DNA of 64,000 nt. Origin: Ostrinia nubilalis (taxonomy: Eukaryota > Arthropoda > Insecta > Lepidoptera > Crambidae). Positions 1 through 13,711 of the stretch are shown here, piece by piece (the first letter of the stretch is position 1; each line of letters begins with the position of its first letter). Below the pieces are notes generated by a model. It made no database searches and was not told the origin of the DNA. It was given only the letters and a program-made list of their open reading frames with translations. The stretch covers positions 12,348,001 through 12,412,000 of the forward strand of contig NC_087095.1 of the NCBI RefSeq assembly GCF_963855985.1, in the 5' to 3' direction. Position numbers and translations under genes: made by a program.

Positions 1-3000
1 TCGTCTGACAGCCTCCGAGGACCAGCCAATAAAACACTAGTTTTACTGCCGCTACCTAACACGATAGAGCCAGTGCACTCTCGTTCCAAACCTGAATCTC
101 GATATTGAAATCACTATTTTTGTAATACAAAATTATAAGCCTACACTTTAATTTTAAAAAATCCAGTTTAGTTACAAAATGTGAGTTTTACTTCTACGAG
201 TTTGTACACACCTTTCGCTTAGAAAACTTTGTTTAATAAATTACATAATAGAATTTTCCTGTCTTCAAATATTGTGTGTCTTTTATAGGATTGAAATTGG
301 ATGATGAAATTTTTCCTTATTGAAGCTGTAAGTTTAATAACGTTCCTTGATTTTAATGAGTAAATGTTAATTTCGTTAGAGCTAGACATAACCAATAAAT
401 GCTTACACTTCAAGAACAAATTAATAAACGGGTCCTTATCTTGTCCGTCACAGTTACAAAAGCTTACACAACAGCGCTAATGACGCCCTTATCTCAATTT
501 ATGGGCGAAAATTAAAGCGTTAAAATGAAGATTGATTAGTCATCTCCAACCTCCAATTAACCCTGCCGTGTCAGGGTACCCTTGCAACACTTATATGACC
601 GCTTTACGACCTATTTAACATTCGTTCTCCGTCTACTTTGTGAGTAGTACAGATGCGTTTATCGTTTATTTTCTCGGTTTGCTCTTTATAAAGCGAGCTG
701 ACGCACTGGCGAAGAGGTCGTTGAACTGTAGTTGCGCGCGGTTGTGACGATTGCAACCTTGCGCGGGCGCACTGCGCAGCACTTTAAAGTTCCGCGGATA
801 GAGATGAAAACGGAATCGACGATTATATCACCGAGTTATATCCGGAGCCACTTTTAATTTGTTTGTGCACACTTTGCTCTTATCGCACCACTTTTAGGAA
901 GTGACTTAGTATAGTTTGCAGTTAACTAAACAGGCACGAGTGAGTTTCCCGCACATTTAACTTGTACATGTTTATTTATCTTCAAAGAATAGGTTGAATG
1001 AAATTCTTGCCCCATTTTCATAAAGGTCTCACCTTCGGCAGATTTTTATCCAGTCAAGATTAACCAACTTAGCATACGACAAATACATTGTACGAGCACC
1101 TACATGTAACTACTAGGTACCTACCTATACCAAGTATTTGTCCGAACAGACGCTTATTTTCTGACCTTCATCGCAATCATAAGTAACTCATGAGCTCTTC
1201 ACATGCACACTGTCTGCAGAACATTCTAGACTTATCGTCATTTTGGCAAAGAGGACAGACGTCTTTAATTCAGTGCGTTTTTAGTACTAAGTGATAAGTT
1301 TTCTTAATAAAGGTGGAGATGTCGATGATCATTAAAATGAAGTTTGTTCATAGTTGTCTTATCTTACGGAACCTTTCATTTGACGCATTCCGCTCACGTA
1401 AAGAGATAAAAGATAAAAAGACTGACAAAAACCGAGAAATATCATGGTCATGGTGGCTGGTTGTGCTATTTATGGAACTGCACTCGTCCGTGAAACTACC
1501 TATTTAGTTGGACATTAATGATGACCGTGATGAGACAACCGACGCATTTCACGTCAAAATTATAAAAAGTTGCAGTCCGTCTGTAAATATTCTATTTTAG
1601 CCAGTGTGGCCTTTAATAATAATGCTGCTGTTTTATTTAAAAAAAAAAAATCTTAACAACATTAATTCCTCTGCCAACCCTGACCCGAAAAATACCTCAA
1701 CATTTCCCAAACATTGCTACAATCCGCACGTCTTTCTACGCTCAGGTGATCGCTGGTTTCCCACACCCGACCACCCTCCTCACCCCCCGTCGCTTCGCCA
1801 CGTGTGGACTCAACAAGTGACAGCTACGCATGCGTCTTGCCTGAGCAACCACCCCCCCACCGATCACTGTACTTTTCCACTACAAACTGGCAGCTGAGAA
1901 AAGTACCATTCGGAATTCGATAATGAATTTAAAAGTGCGCGAACGTTTTTTTTTCATTGCAACAAATAATTCAGCCAGCAACTCTATTAGTTGAATAAAA
2001 ATGTTAATTAAACTTTTTTGCAGAGTTAATTCTAAATTCAAACTTCAGATTTCTAACTTAATCGAATCCATTTTGGAAAAAGGCCGATCGGTCTTTGTCT
2101 GATCTAGATGGAATAACGGATATCTGAATATGCAATAGGCACCACCCGTCACGTTACCGTGATCGATCAATATTTCTTATCACCATTATCAAATTGAAAT
2201 ACCACCTTCACGTACAATCTTTATTAAACACGTGTTGAGTAGATATCAATATAACGTGGACCTTTCGTTGTTTCTAAACACTCCCTTTGTAGGGCTACAT
2301 TGATATTGTTACGTACGGGAACGTGCGAATTTGTACGACAATTTCCTTGAAGGTTTGTAGTGTTTGTTTACGTTTGCAAACATTACAATTGGTAAAAAAT
2401 ATACTTGTTCTGGTTTCATATTTTAAAGCAAGATTCCATTCATCCTAACAATAATACTAAGTACTCGTAATTTTTTAATTATTTATCTTCTCACCTATTG
2501 TATCATAATTCTTGCTATTCGTAATTATGTAGGTAAGTAGCTTTATCTTATAGCCATATTCAGTTTCAGTCTCTAACTAAAGTAGATCTAACTTTTATCC
2601 ATTATTAGAAATCCCTCAGCCTCTAGCCGTAGGCAATTACTAGACTATTACGTTTGCGCGGCGAGATGTGAACAGCATGTAATTAAGCGATCAGGTCGTC
2701 CCACACCGAATTATGTGCGAATCGAGCCCTCTGGGGTAATCTCGTCTAGGGTTATCACATCACGGTACTCTTTAATGATGATAAAACACATTTACCCTCC
2801 GTGTAAATTTCGATAGTAAGTCAATATTTGGCTTTGAGAATTATGATGATAACCTTCGTCAAGATAATGAAAATTTATGTGTAAACTTAAAGCTTCTTCT
2901 TCTTCTTCTATGTACTATTCCCATTTCATTTTGGGGTAGGTTCTTAAACAAAATTCGGTGATGAAGACAAAAAGATCCACATTTTAGCACTTACCGACTC

Positions 3001-4369
3001 CCAACGTGTTATATGTATACAGACAAACTACGTCATATAATAACGAGGGGAACTACCCGAACATTAATTGGTTTCCACCGTTCTGGTCAATAAATAAATA
3101 ATTTTAATGAATAACACCTGACGAGCTTGTACGGTAGCAGTGGTCAGTGAAGACACATTCGGTTCGGCGGTTGAGAGCAGATGGGTGAACATTCCAACTA
3201 CTATGATAAGTTTTGCTTGAAAACATAAAAGATTGACAGGCATCTGACGGATTTTACCCAACGGCGAAAGCGAAACGCAGTAAAAACATGAAACATAGAT
3301 ATGAAAAAATTTTCATACAAATAATAATATTTGATCTTAGCACCTGGCAGTCATTCACTAGTCACTCATAGTTATTTGAAATTTAGGTTAACAGTATGGA
3401 TTCATATCCCTTGATACCGTTCGCCAATCCAGAGGCTTTTGAACTAATTTAACGATACCTTGTCACTTAGAAAAGTATGGTTGTGTCATACTTACATGCT
3501 TTATGTTGGGTAAAATCTCAGATCTCATTCTATGATCTGAGGGTAAAATGGATTTTTATGTCATTTTCTTCTATTTGACAAAATGGGAATTCCCATTTCA
3601 GGGATTTCTTATGAGTGGATCAAATATAATTTTGTAGACTCGAACTGAACACGATTTTATTAGTGCAGACTATTGTGCCTTGTGCAAGTAGCTGGTGATA
3701 GTAAATGTTAATAAATAGCAACATTTTTATTAAATTTTCATTTCTGGCAACCCTAACCTTGGCTCAGTTGCGCTCCTTTTGACTCTTCTTCGACGGAATG
3801 ACAAGTGATTGGAATTCTTTGATTACGGGAAGTACGTTCCAAGCGTGGCGGGAAATTTGGATTTCGCGCGTCTTTCGCGTTTCGTTTTATGTGATAATGT
3901 TTCCGTGAATTATTAATTTTTCGAGTGTGCGTTTTGTGTAGGTGCTTTAGAAATTCTGTTTTCATTTACAATGTTCACATTGATAGGCTCACACAGAATA
4001 CATTACTTAAAAGAAAATGTTTGTAGATAATATTATGACATGAATTGGATTTTTATATATTCTTAAAAAATCAACACAGCACACGTGTAATATCGCTAAT
4101 GCCTAACAAAAATACGTCATTTCATTGTAAAAAGTAACTTTTAAGGTTTAAAAAAGGAAACCAATGAAAAAACAGTAGATTTCCTATACGATACAATGCG
4201 GCATTGATGCTAAACATAATATGACGCAACAACACATAAGTAAACACGAGTGAGACGAAAACATCGCGCGGGTTAACGCTTTTCTCAATTTAAAAAAAGA
4301 ACAATTTCTCACGGTGGTGCTCTTCTTTGCACATTTTGTTTATATTTTGAAAGATTACGAGCTTAGGGC
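1..4369. other. Gene-free AT-rich DNA (presumed foxo intron)
   Basis: I see no recognisable coding region, RNA gene or complete mobile element here. The short open frames are unlike any protein I know. A (CTT)n run at 2895-2909 followed by a T-rich/TTGGGGTAGG stretch resembles the reversed tail of a non-LTR element, but too little is preserved to call it. By inference this is intronic, because the next host exon to the right (50114) starts in the middle of the FOXO forkhead domain. Confidence 0.5.
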
Positions 4370-4450
4370 AAGACCGCGTGGGTGGCGGCGCCGCGCCTCC
4401 GTTGCCATGGTAACGGGTGACCGTGCGACGCTCTACTTACCCGCGCTTTG
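4370..4450. promoter_or_regulatory. GC-rich island with RFX X-box
   Basis: About 80 bp of GC-rich, CpG-rich sequence stands out from AT-rich surroundings and contains a consensus RFX site (separate entry). It may be an enhancer or an alternative promoter of the enclosing gene. The role is inferred from composition only; no initiator or TATA element was identified. Confidence 0.3.
4401..4414. promoter_or_regulatory. Consensus X-box (RFX-binding site)
   Basis: GTTGCCATGGTAAC fits the RFX consensus GTNRCCNNRGYAAC at every constrained position and is almost self-complementary. RFX factors classically drive ciliary genes in sensory neurons. The estimated chance of one such match in 64 kb on two strands is roughly one in four, so the match alone is weak; its place inside a GC island helps a little. 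Confidence 0.35.
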
Positions 4451-6880
4451 GAAAGTCGCTTAGCTTTTTTATTGGCAATCTGTGGAAAGATCGGGAGCCG
4501 TTTGGGTCGAGTTCAGAGGTGCAGGTTAATGGTTAGTGACCGTCATATTAATCAGAGATTGGGTCTTGGCTAGAGGTAATTAATCATCAAGAAACAGGGT
4601 TAACCAGCCAGTAGCAACAAGTATAATCATGGATACTATGAGTGTCCGAATTCTTTAGACAAAAACTTTTTGCAAGATTTTTTTAATAATTTACATCTCA
4701 GTATCAATTGCCTATGAACTATAAATGACCATGGTTTAGCTTCCAAACTCTCATTTAAAGGCGGTCCTTTTAATGAGTTTGGAAAAAATATTTAATCGCA
4801 CACTGATTTCTTATTGAAGCTAAGAAATGTCTAAATATTTTCTTAATTCTTCTACAGGAAAAACGATATAATTTTATTGCTTTAAATATTTACCGGTGAA
4901 ATTACGACGATAAGCGTTATATTATAAACTTTCGAACTTGATTCTGTTCTATGGAAAATTTTAGGAGAATTAATTTGATGACCTTTAACTTTTAAGTGAT
5001 ATCTTTAAAAAGTGATAAGTAGACGAAGACTCTTAATTAATATACCTGTGTTCATTGCATGTTAATGTAATGATTTCATTGAACATCTCAATTTCGAACC
5101 GAGTGTACACTATCGTAATCGTTAACCCAAAATAAATATTTCGCATAATTATGCCAAGTCAATTCGAACAGATTCACTGTTTTAATAGATTTATAATACC
5201 TTTTAGTCCTGCAATCCAAACTTAACAATTTTCCATTTCAATACGTGATTGACCGATTTATCGAAGAACTATAGTGATGTAGGTATCGCGTGACATACAA
5301 CTATCAACACCGAATTGTTGATATGTATCTCTAGTTTAACCATTTGGGCGATAGGTCGCTAATATCCACTGACTGATCAATACAAAAATAAAATCAGCTT
5401 TGACTCACACCTTTGAATTATGTATTACAAGTTAGTTTCAGAGAAATTTCAGATATATTCGTGGTATAGTCCACTTCTATTTATTTTTAGAAAAGCACCC
5501 AAAGTACACGTCAAACTGTTTACTTACTGCAGTGGTATGTGTCTTCAAAATATTACTCGCGGTTTGTAGCTGTAAAACATAAACATGTTAAGTATAATTT
5601 CGCAATTATTGTGATTAAAATATACCTACAGTCGCACCTTCACAGGGCTGAAAAGCGCCCTTTAAAAAAATAAATAAATAAGTCGTTCTACAACAACATA
5701 AAAGTAACATTATTTGTGTGTAATGAATTCGTCGACATCAGTCTTATCGTATCGTCTCACAATTAACCCATTAACTTACAAACAAGGGTCTGCCCAATTA
5801 TGCAATAACTTAATTTCCAGCAAATTAAGGCTTAATAAGGGTAAACAGCTTTACCGTGCGTCGCCACATAAGAAAACTATTTGACACCTGTCAACTCGCG
5901 TTTGCGAGTCCAGTGAACACCAACCCTTACGTATAAATTGTGTATGATGTCATAGTACTTTTACTAATATTAATGTCAATTTTTGTGATTGACATAAAAT
6001 AATGTTTATTGACTTGTCTACTCTATGTAGAGTCGTTAATAGATAAGATGATAAGAGAGCTTTTAAGTATTTTTTTTAACTAAGTGTACCTATACACTTC
6101 CTAAAGGCAATGAGTTATCATTGTTAGACTAATACCTATTTTGCAACAACTTCATTGATTGCTGTATTTATTACATAAAAATATTTATTAATAAGGTCAT
6201 TATCACGATTGTTATTGAATACAAACACGTGCTAAACTAACTGTTTACTGCAGTTGCACATAAGTTCTTAACCCCTTAACATCCAACTTTCGAAGCGTAG
6301 AAAATAATATTTTTTATCGCCGTAATCATTAACAGTCGAACGGCCGCGACAAGGAATGGCGTTTGAAGGGTATTTATAATGGGTTACGTCACGGAATGTT
6401 TATAAACACTCGCCCGAGGCGCACTCGATTATTTTTAGCGAAAACCTTTGACATGTCGACTCGACACGTCACGTCACGCGATGGAATGCCGCCATTAGAG
6501 TAATTATGTCATTTCTAAGAACTTCTATTACAACTAGACAGGCTGTGCTGTACTGGGAAGTTGTTGGCACAAATTTTATTCTGAACAGCTTGTCTTGTAG
6601 TAGTCTGAAATGTTTCATTCAAATAAGCTTTTTCAATTTTCTCAGCTTCGTAGCTCTTGCTTAATTTATTTATTCATGAAAAAAATATATTATGCAATGA
6701 TGATATTATACAAACTTTTCAGAGTAATATCGCGAGATTATATGTGATGAAAAATGACCTCATCTTGTCACAATAAAGTAAACAAATAAATAAATGATTA
6801 AAGAAGATGAAATTGTTGTAGAATTAAAAGTCGTTGAAAAATTAAAAAACGTGTCTAATGGTGTGATTTACTTGACTTAA
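4451..6880. other. Gene-free AT-rich DNA
   Basis: I see no gene, RNA or recognisable mobile element here. Confidence 0.5.
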
Positions 6881-7006
6881 GGTCCTATGCCCCCTAGATA
6901 TGAGGCAGAGGGCGTACGCGGTTCTTCATTGCGTTCGGTCTTGAGCTTCGCGTTTGATCTCGCTCCAAGTCTTGCCGATTTTCTTCGCCTCGTCTGCGTC
7001 TAGTGG
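6881..7006 (-). repeat. Possible non-LTR retrotransposon C-terminal fragment
   Basis: On the minus strand one frame reads DADEAKKIGKTWSEIKREAQDR, then one stop, then RTAYALC. This resembles the pol C-terminal tail of several insect non-LTR elements, in which a TWxEIK..AQDRxxW motif precedes an LC pair. The segment is more GC-rich than its flanks, is cut off on both sides and carries an in-frame stop. The family is not determined. Confidence 0.35.
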
Positions 7007-8115
7007 TATAATCACCAAAATTTTTGTTCTGAATTATGTGATGCAAAATGTCATCTTATCTGACAGCAGATAGGTTCATTGTATTTGTATAACAATGCGG
7101 AGATCCTTCAGAGTTCAAGGCTGGCGAAAAATTTTGAACCCATGCATGAATTTTGTTGTAATATCTTCCCTATTACAACTGCATAGGATGTTAGATTGTT
7201 TAGCTGGACATGCCATCGTACATCAACCTATTGCGGCGATATTCTAGACTTTTCTAAAGTAGAAGGGACCAGTGACGTATGTATTTCATACTTGACCGAC
7301 TTTTAAAATCTTGCACGATGATGTAATTTTTTCCTCATATTACAAGCGCCACCTGAAGGCTCTATCAAGTAGATTATGGACCAGACCACAAACCGGTATA
7401 GAAAGCATTTAAGTTTATCGCGATTATAAGTTATATAAAAGGTAAAGATTAATTTAGTTGACAGTCAATTCAATAGACCGCTCTTCATTAGCTAGCGACA
7501 AAAAGAGAGGACATTTTTTATTTTTAACAGACGTCACGAATTGCTTTGAATAAGAGTTCACTTTAACCGCCTGGTACAAACAGTATTTGTCAATGACCTT
7601 AGCAGACACGTGAATCGCCATTTTATTTACTAATTAGCTTCTGTTCGCGGGTTCGCGGTTTCAAGCGTAGACTTCGGTCTGCTACGAAAAGGATTTATTC
7701 AGCTTGCCGCAATCAGAAATCAGAAAAACACCTAATTTTAGGTAAGATAAAATTCTGTTCAGCCTGTCTAGTCTGCATGAAATTAATAAAGGTCGTCTGA
7801 TCATCTGAGAAAAACTTTTCAGTGCGCAATTTCCTTCTAATCTAGAACAATCCACCCTCTTCAGCTTTATCGCTTTACTACAGCGGCCCTCTTCATTTCT
7901 TATTCGATCTCGAAACTTCTATTCGATAGCGCAACAAAATATGTAGGTACATAATTTGATTTTTTTTCTTCACTGGATACTGGCTGGTTGGACGGTAATG
8001 CACATAAAAAATAATGACAACACAGAAACAAATTGGATTCGAAATTTAAAATTTAAACTCGTGCATCAGAATAGCTCCGTAACCATAATTACGCACTTCG
8101 ATTAGTCAAAGTTAC
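7007..8115. other. Gene-free AT-rich DNA
   Basis: Nothing recognisable was found on either strand. Confidence 0.5.
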
Positions 8116-8230
8116 AGCCAAATCATTTTGCCAGCGGGTCGGAGCGGCAACGTCGCGCCGCGGGGGGCGGGGCGCCGTAGCAACAGGCGCCTGGCCACGT
8201 GCTACGCGGCCTTGCGATGAAGTTTCGCGC
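8116..8230. promoter_or_regulatory. GC-rich island with GC-box and E-box
   Basis: A sharply GC-rich block contains a GGGGGGCGGGG run (a GC-box type sequence), a CACGTG E-box near 8196 and several GCGC/CCGCGG sites. It could be a promoter or enhancer in the presumed foxo intron. No coding frame in it resembles the missing FOXO N-terminal exon. Confidence 0.3.
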
Positions 8231-10714
8231 TTTTATCAGGGTTCCGCACTACGCTGAAGGCGGAGGCTATGTTTACGTTTGCTTCGGAAGGGTTTTCTTC
8301 GTATAATAAGTAGTGATCGTAATTACTTGCTTGACTGACTCCACGCCCGTTTATTCAAGGAACATTTTAAGTGGCGGTGTGAGATGTTCTTGAATATTTA
8401 TACGCTGGTAATAAAATATAGACAATGAAAGTATGTTAAGAGGCGAGCTATGTATTGATGCTTCCCGCGTTTTTTCAGGGTTACCTACATCCTAAGTTGA
8501 AGGCAGGAGTACCTAATCATTGTTACGTCCGTACGTTTAAGTTACGTCTGTTATCTTTTTTTTTTCGGTTGTTGGCTTTACACGGCTTGTGTGTTGCCAT
8601 TTGTCGAGTAAAATCTGTTATCTTTCTAAACTCAGATAATGATAAGTGAGTTGTGTAACTTAATTTTGATATTTAGTATCAGTCTTAAAATAGTGATTCA
8701 TATTAAAGATGTCCAAGGATTCTAAAACTGTATTTTCCTATTTAATATGTTCTTGACCTGAATCTTACTATGAAGGCGATGCAAATTGATAAAAGGAATG
8801 AATAGATAGATGCCAATGCTGCTGATAAATTACTAGTATTGAAGATTAGTTAATAATTAAGTATAGTATTTTTGAAGTCATTAAACCATAATTCAAATAA
8901 TTGCTTATGAATTCAGACGGATATAAATTCTTAAGTGTAAAAATTATTGAGTCTTAAATCATAAACCAGCTTACCTTCCAAGCTAACCAATTTGTCTTAA
9001 AAACTATTAAAGAAAGCGTAAAAACTACAACATCCTGGCAAGTAGGTAAGAAAAATTTTAAAAATGAAGTTTAAAAATAAATAATTTTACGTCATACATC
9101 CTGGCAAGTAACAAAAAAAAATTTTTCACCATTACCACACCACACAATTCCTTTTTCAAAATCGGCCAGTTGCTATTCAAGAGTTGGGTTGAGGTTCAAG
9201 ATCTTCTACTTCAACGAAGTGTTAAGTGGCCTTCGTGATAACATGACCTAACCTATGATAAATAGTGTGTATATTCATTCACAGAAAATGACCTAGTTTC
9301 ATATTAGATTATAAATTAGTGCACTAATTTACAATGCATGTGTAGCTCTGATAAAATAGGTATTTCTAGTTCTGGCATTATTTATTGTTTTAAAGTACAA
9401 ACTGCAAACCATGTGACCTTTTTGTTTAGATAACACTCGGAAATCAAACCAAGCCGCACGTTTACGTAACATTAGATAACATTATTATTAGACCTACTGT
9501 CATTCGTAAAAATTAACATCAATTTGATGATTCCCTTGAAAGGATATAAATTTATTGAGACGTTAACTACGCAATTTAAACTATTGACAACATTCTCATG
9601 ACATTTTTCCTCCAAGTTAACTTAAACAAAATATCAAGAAGCTTGTATCTAGGAGAACTGAACAATTTAAAAACTACTACCGATTACGTATCCGAATACC
9701 AATTAAAGATTAATCGATAGATAAGAGGCGATCTTCCAATTCCAAAGAGGTCAAAACTAATCCCCTGGACCAACTATTGGGTTAGTTATTACATCATCGG
9801 GGAAATAAGTCACCACGATACCTCGGCCCCGCGAGCGAAGGCCGCAGAACGCTAATGACTTCCGTGTGGAATCCTATCTACATGTATAATGCAGATAATT
9901 ATTGTGCCAGTTTGTCGTGCTCGGCATGAAACGGCCCTTCGCTGCCAGCATTGATACCGACGTCATTGATGACAGATGGCAGAATATTTTTACGAGCAAT
10001 AACGACGGATTCGAATTTCAAAATATGAATGCAGCATGCAGATATGCCTTTGCCTTCTTTTTTCATTTCATTGAAAGAATTATTATTCTGACCAGCTTTC
10101 AGCTATATTTGCATAACTCAAAATTTGATCAATTCGCAAAAAGCTATGAATATATTCGAGATTGGTAGATACATACTTACAATAAAACAATATCTTCTTA
10201 GATTATGAACGAAATTTCGTTAGGCATTGAAACTATATTCATCACTTACCTTCCGAATGGCCGATTATAACATGAGACATTCAAAATTGAAAGTAATAGC
10301 CGTAAAGACAAAACTTTGAAAACCACACTTCGTGCCTTCGAATAGTAGTTATAGTTTTCCAACTTGGCAGACGTTGGCGCGGTTTCAACGGGTTCCTGAT
10401 CTATATATAACATTGCACCAATAAATTTCAAGAGAAAAAAGGTCTCGAACTTCCCATGACGGTGTTTTATTCATCAAATGCGTTTGGGAGTAACTTTTAT
10501 GCAAATTTCACCAAACGTCTGCACCCGCTTCTGGCTAATGGCCAAAGAATACGCAGGTCCATTTTGGTCCAACAATCGTGGAATAAAGTCTGTTCCAAAT
10601 TTATTGCTCTTATGTTAATTTAACTAACCTATAACTTCTTTGTTTCAGGTAATTACGATCACATCAAATTGATATATGGATTAAACCTTCGATTGCTTCT
10701 AATTTGGTGAGGTA
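8231..10714. other. Gene-free AT-rich DNA with a small tandem repeat
   Basis: No gene is seen. A 15-bp word, ACATCCTGGCAAGTA, occurs at 9029 and again at 9096 with similar A/T-rich flanks, indicating a local duplication with a period of about 67 bp. The rest shows no recognisable element. Confidence 0.5.
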
Positions 10715-10718
10715 TTAA

Positions 10719-11655
10719 CCCTAGAGTGCTCGCGCTATGAGCATTTTGCCGCCCTCGGCAAAAAAATCGAGTTATTTTCTACACGATGCGTTTGTTAAAG
10801 TCAAGCGTTTCAGTAGCTGCCTCCCCATACTTCACCTCCATGTATTGGAAATTAGAAGAAATTTAGTGCGCAGGTGACCGCAATAGAGAACGATTGTTGA
10901 ACGTATGTCACGTTTTGCGGCAAATTGCTCACTGCGCGACTACTGACGTAAGTAAAATTTGTGTGTCTGGTTTTTAGTGTAGTTGGAAGATTATTAGTTT
11001 TCATTGCGTATAATGTTGTTTTGACATTAATGACGTCATAACATTGATAATTACTATTAGTGCTTAATTTATTTCATGTCGTTTTCGGTAAAATTCACGT
11101 AAAATACAAAAAACGAAAAAACAAGGAAGATGTCGGATTTCGAAGAAGCTGGTGCACTAAAATTAGTGGAAAATGTATACTAAAGTTATGAAGAAAGTAA
11201 ACATAGTCATTACAATACTGTTATAGAACAATCAGCGGCAGAATCTGAAGATGATGTGCCAAGGGTGCAATAGTTGTGCAAATTTACTGTGCAACGCACA
11301 TTAAATGCACATGTGACAGGCCTGTTTTGTTGAAGCACATGTCATATGTAAGGAAAACCTTTAAGTGTGCTAATAAGTTTAATATTTGATAACGTATGTA
11401 GGTAAAAACAATAGTGTTTCTAAGATTTCTATAAATATTTCCTAACATTTCCAAAATACTTTTTTTTCTTTAAATTTTAACCAAAAATCTTTAATAAGCG
11501 TTATTTTCTAATAGTGTATGCTTTATTCTATCATTTTTAACTGATTTTCATATTTTTAAACTGTTATTTGACACACAACCGGACTTTAAGTTTGGGCGGC
11601 AAAATGCTCATACGCGAGCACTCACGTTTCACGGAAAGGCGCGACTACTCTAGGG
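10719..11655 (+). mobile_element. piggyBac-like element, internally deleted
   Basis: TTAA target duplications (10715-10718 and 11656-11659) flank terminal repeats CCCTAGAGT...ACTCTAGGG. Longer subterminal inverted repeats (GAGTGCTCGCG, then GAGCATTTTGCCGCCC) lie at the very tip on the left but about 30 bp further in on the right. That asymmetric layout is characteristic of piggyBac. At 937 bp it is much shorter than an autonomous element of about 2.4 kb. It keeps fragments that look like the first and last parts of a transposase gene (separate entry), so it reads as a deletion derivative needing transposase in trans. Confidence 0.8.
11130..11359 (+). pseudogene. piggyBac-like transposase remnant
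   Basis: An ATG at 11130 opens MSDFEEAGALKLVENVY, then an in-frame TAA, then an acidic stretch EQSAAESEDDVPR typical of transposase N-termini. From about 11261 another frame reads YCATHIKCTCDRPVLLKH, which has Cys/His spacing reminiscent of the piggyBac C-terminal cysteine-rich domain. The central catalytic DDD region is absent. The frame change, stop and missing core make it non-functional. The family assignment rests mainly on the flanking termini. Confidence 0.45.
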
Positions 11656-11659
11656 TTAA

Positions 11660-13359
11660 ACATTTTACCTTTTAATAACATTTTAAATGGGCTCTACCAT
11701 TGCGTAAACGTATGTAGGTAGAGAACTATTGTTAGGCCAATTAACTGCCCGTTAAATGAATTGATATAACTATTTATTTTATGTGCAATTTGACTATGTT
11801 CTTAACGAATTCGTTACAAAAATACAGTCTATTTGACTGACATTAACATTTTTATTGTCCTCTAAAATAGTAAATCAATACAATGAATCAGGTGCAAAAT
11901 TTTGCAATAAACCAAAATTATTGCCGCTACTTTGCGACAAGGAATGTTCGTTAGGATTATTTTTGGTTAATAGCCCCAAACGAGGTTTAAATTATTAATA
12001 TCTTATCGCGGCGGAATGACAAAATCATTACCATTTACTTTTACGACCTGATAAACTGCATACAACGGCTGAACAATTTCACGTGCTCAATGGTCAGTTT
12101 TACGCTAATTATCTTTTACAATCAGTCGCGAAAGTGTCTTTGTACAGTCGACAGCGCATCAGTTGCATTTCATTGTAAACTACATTTATCGCAAGAACAT
12201 AAGTTGCCACACTTTTCACTTTTCCGTGCGTTGAACTTTTAAAATTCAAAGAACATAATTCAAGATTCCAAGCGTTATTTCGGTTAAACACTTACATTTA
12301 ATGACTAAAAAAAGTAATTCAGCTGAATTTAAGACACAAACAGAATTCAATTCGTTTACCCTTTGTGGCGGTAAACCCCAGTGTTCGGTTGATTTAGACC
12401 CTTGACACCGTGGGATCCCACAGGTGATCGCAGTGGAATCGACCGCCTGATACCGACGATAGCGACTATATTACCAGTTATTACGATGATTATGTCCTTC
12501 TGTAACTTGTGTTCTGAGTGATCGAGGTAATGACTCGGTTGTGAACACGACACTTGTAAATTATTTGATGATTAGAAGACCTTGTAATTAGACGGAGCCG
12601 TAGTATTCTGAAAACTTTATTTCTGTAGTCTTTTAATATTATTAAATTAATTATTCGGAAAATTTATAAGGATAACACAAAATTCAATAAAGTCAAAATC
12701 CTCCATTGAATCTTGATATGATCAATTTATGCATCTTAATGATTTTCAATTAAATTATTATTAGTCGAAATGACAAAGACTGCACTTAATGGCTTGATTA
12801 CTCATAAATGATTAATTTATCTTCTACATATCAATATTTATAAATTGTGGTTACTATGCAAATTAATAACGATTTACGATTCTGAATCTAGTTTATATGA
12901 AAAAAAGCTATAAAATCAACTGAAATCCTGTTACTATAGTTTCTAGTATGTACTCCTTCGTATATTTAGAATAGGCTTCCTTCTACGTAATTAAGAAATA
13001 AAATTAACCATTTAGGTACTTACATACTTATTAAAAACGATTGGCGACAAACTTATTCATAATTCTCGGAAATCATTTGACCATTAGGTAGGTGTAGACA
13101 ATAGCACATCAGGCTTAATACTATAGGCATTCTTTGGCAATTGTAATAGGGGTTATTTTAGTCTGATAATGTCTTACTTCAGTCATTTCTGAGTCAGACT
13201 GGGTTATGTTTTATGTACAATAACCATTACATTATTGACCAGTTGAGAGTGTATCTTACTTATTACCAAATTCTATAGGAAAACGGATACTCTCTGTTTA
13301 AAATAAAGTTGGAAGTCTAAAATATAGATTTTCGCATCAATATTATGTAATCATACAAT
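11660..13359. other. Gene-free AT-rich DNA
   Basis: No gene or recognisable element was found between the piggyBac-like and hAT elements. Confidence 0.5.
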
Positions 13360-13711
13360 ATTGGTTTTAGAGATGAAACGGATAGTTGTTTGGCCGGATA
13401 CCGGATACCGGATATCCGGCGAGCTGCTAGGCCGGATAGCCGGATATCCGGCGGCCGGATAGTTGTCCCATTGTCATGTTGCATGTCGTAACGAGTTTAG
13501 CGCTGCACAGGTGCTTCGAACGCGATCAGTAGGTCTAGTAGACTAGACAAGTCACACTTTTCGAAAATCGAATTCGTTCGAATAGAATGTCTGCCACTCG
13601 TCTAAGGGGCAGATCAGTTCGGGCGATTTCGGTTGCCATCGTGAGTATGTGATTGAATAGCGAAAATTCAATAAGTTTACTTGCTGCGTAATCTAAATGA
13701 ACTGCATTATA

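Noticed and set aside
1604..1897. 97-codon open frame as a gene
   Set aside because: The translation is rich in His/Pro/Ser from C-rich DNA and matches nothing known to me. There are no splice or promoter features.
2731..2751. A WGNL-like translation as a candidate for the missing foxo forkhead exon
   Set aside because: It hits a stop after one more codon, and the flanking codons do not match the FOXO sequence around NAWGNLSYADL.
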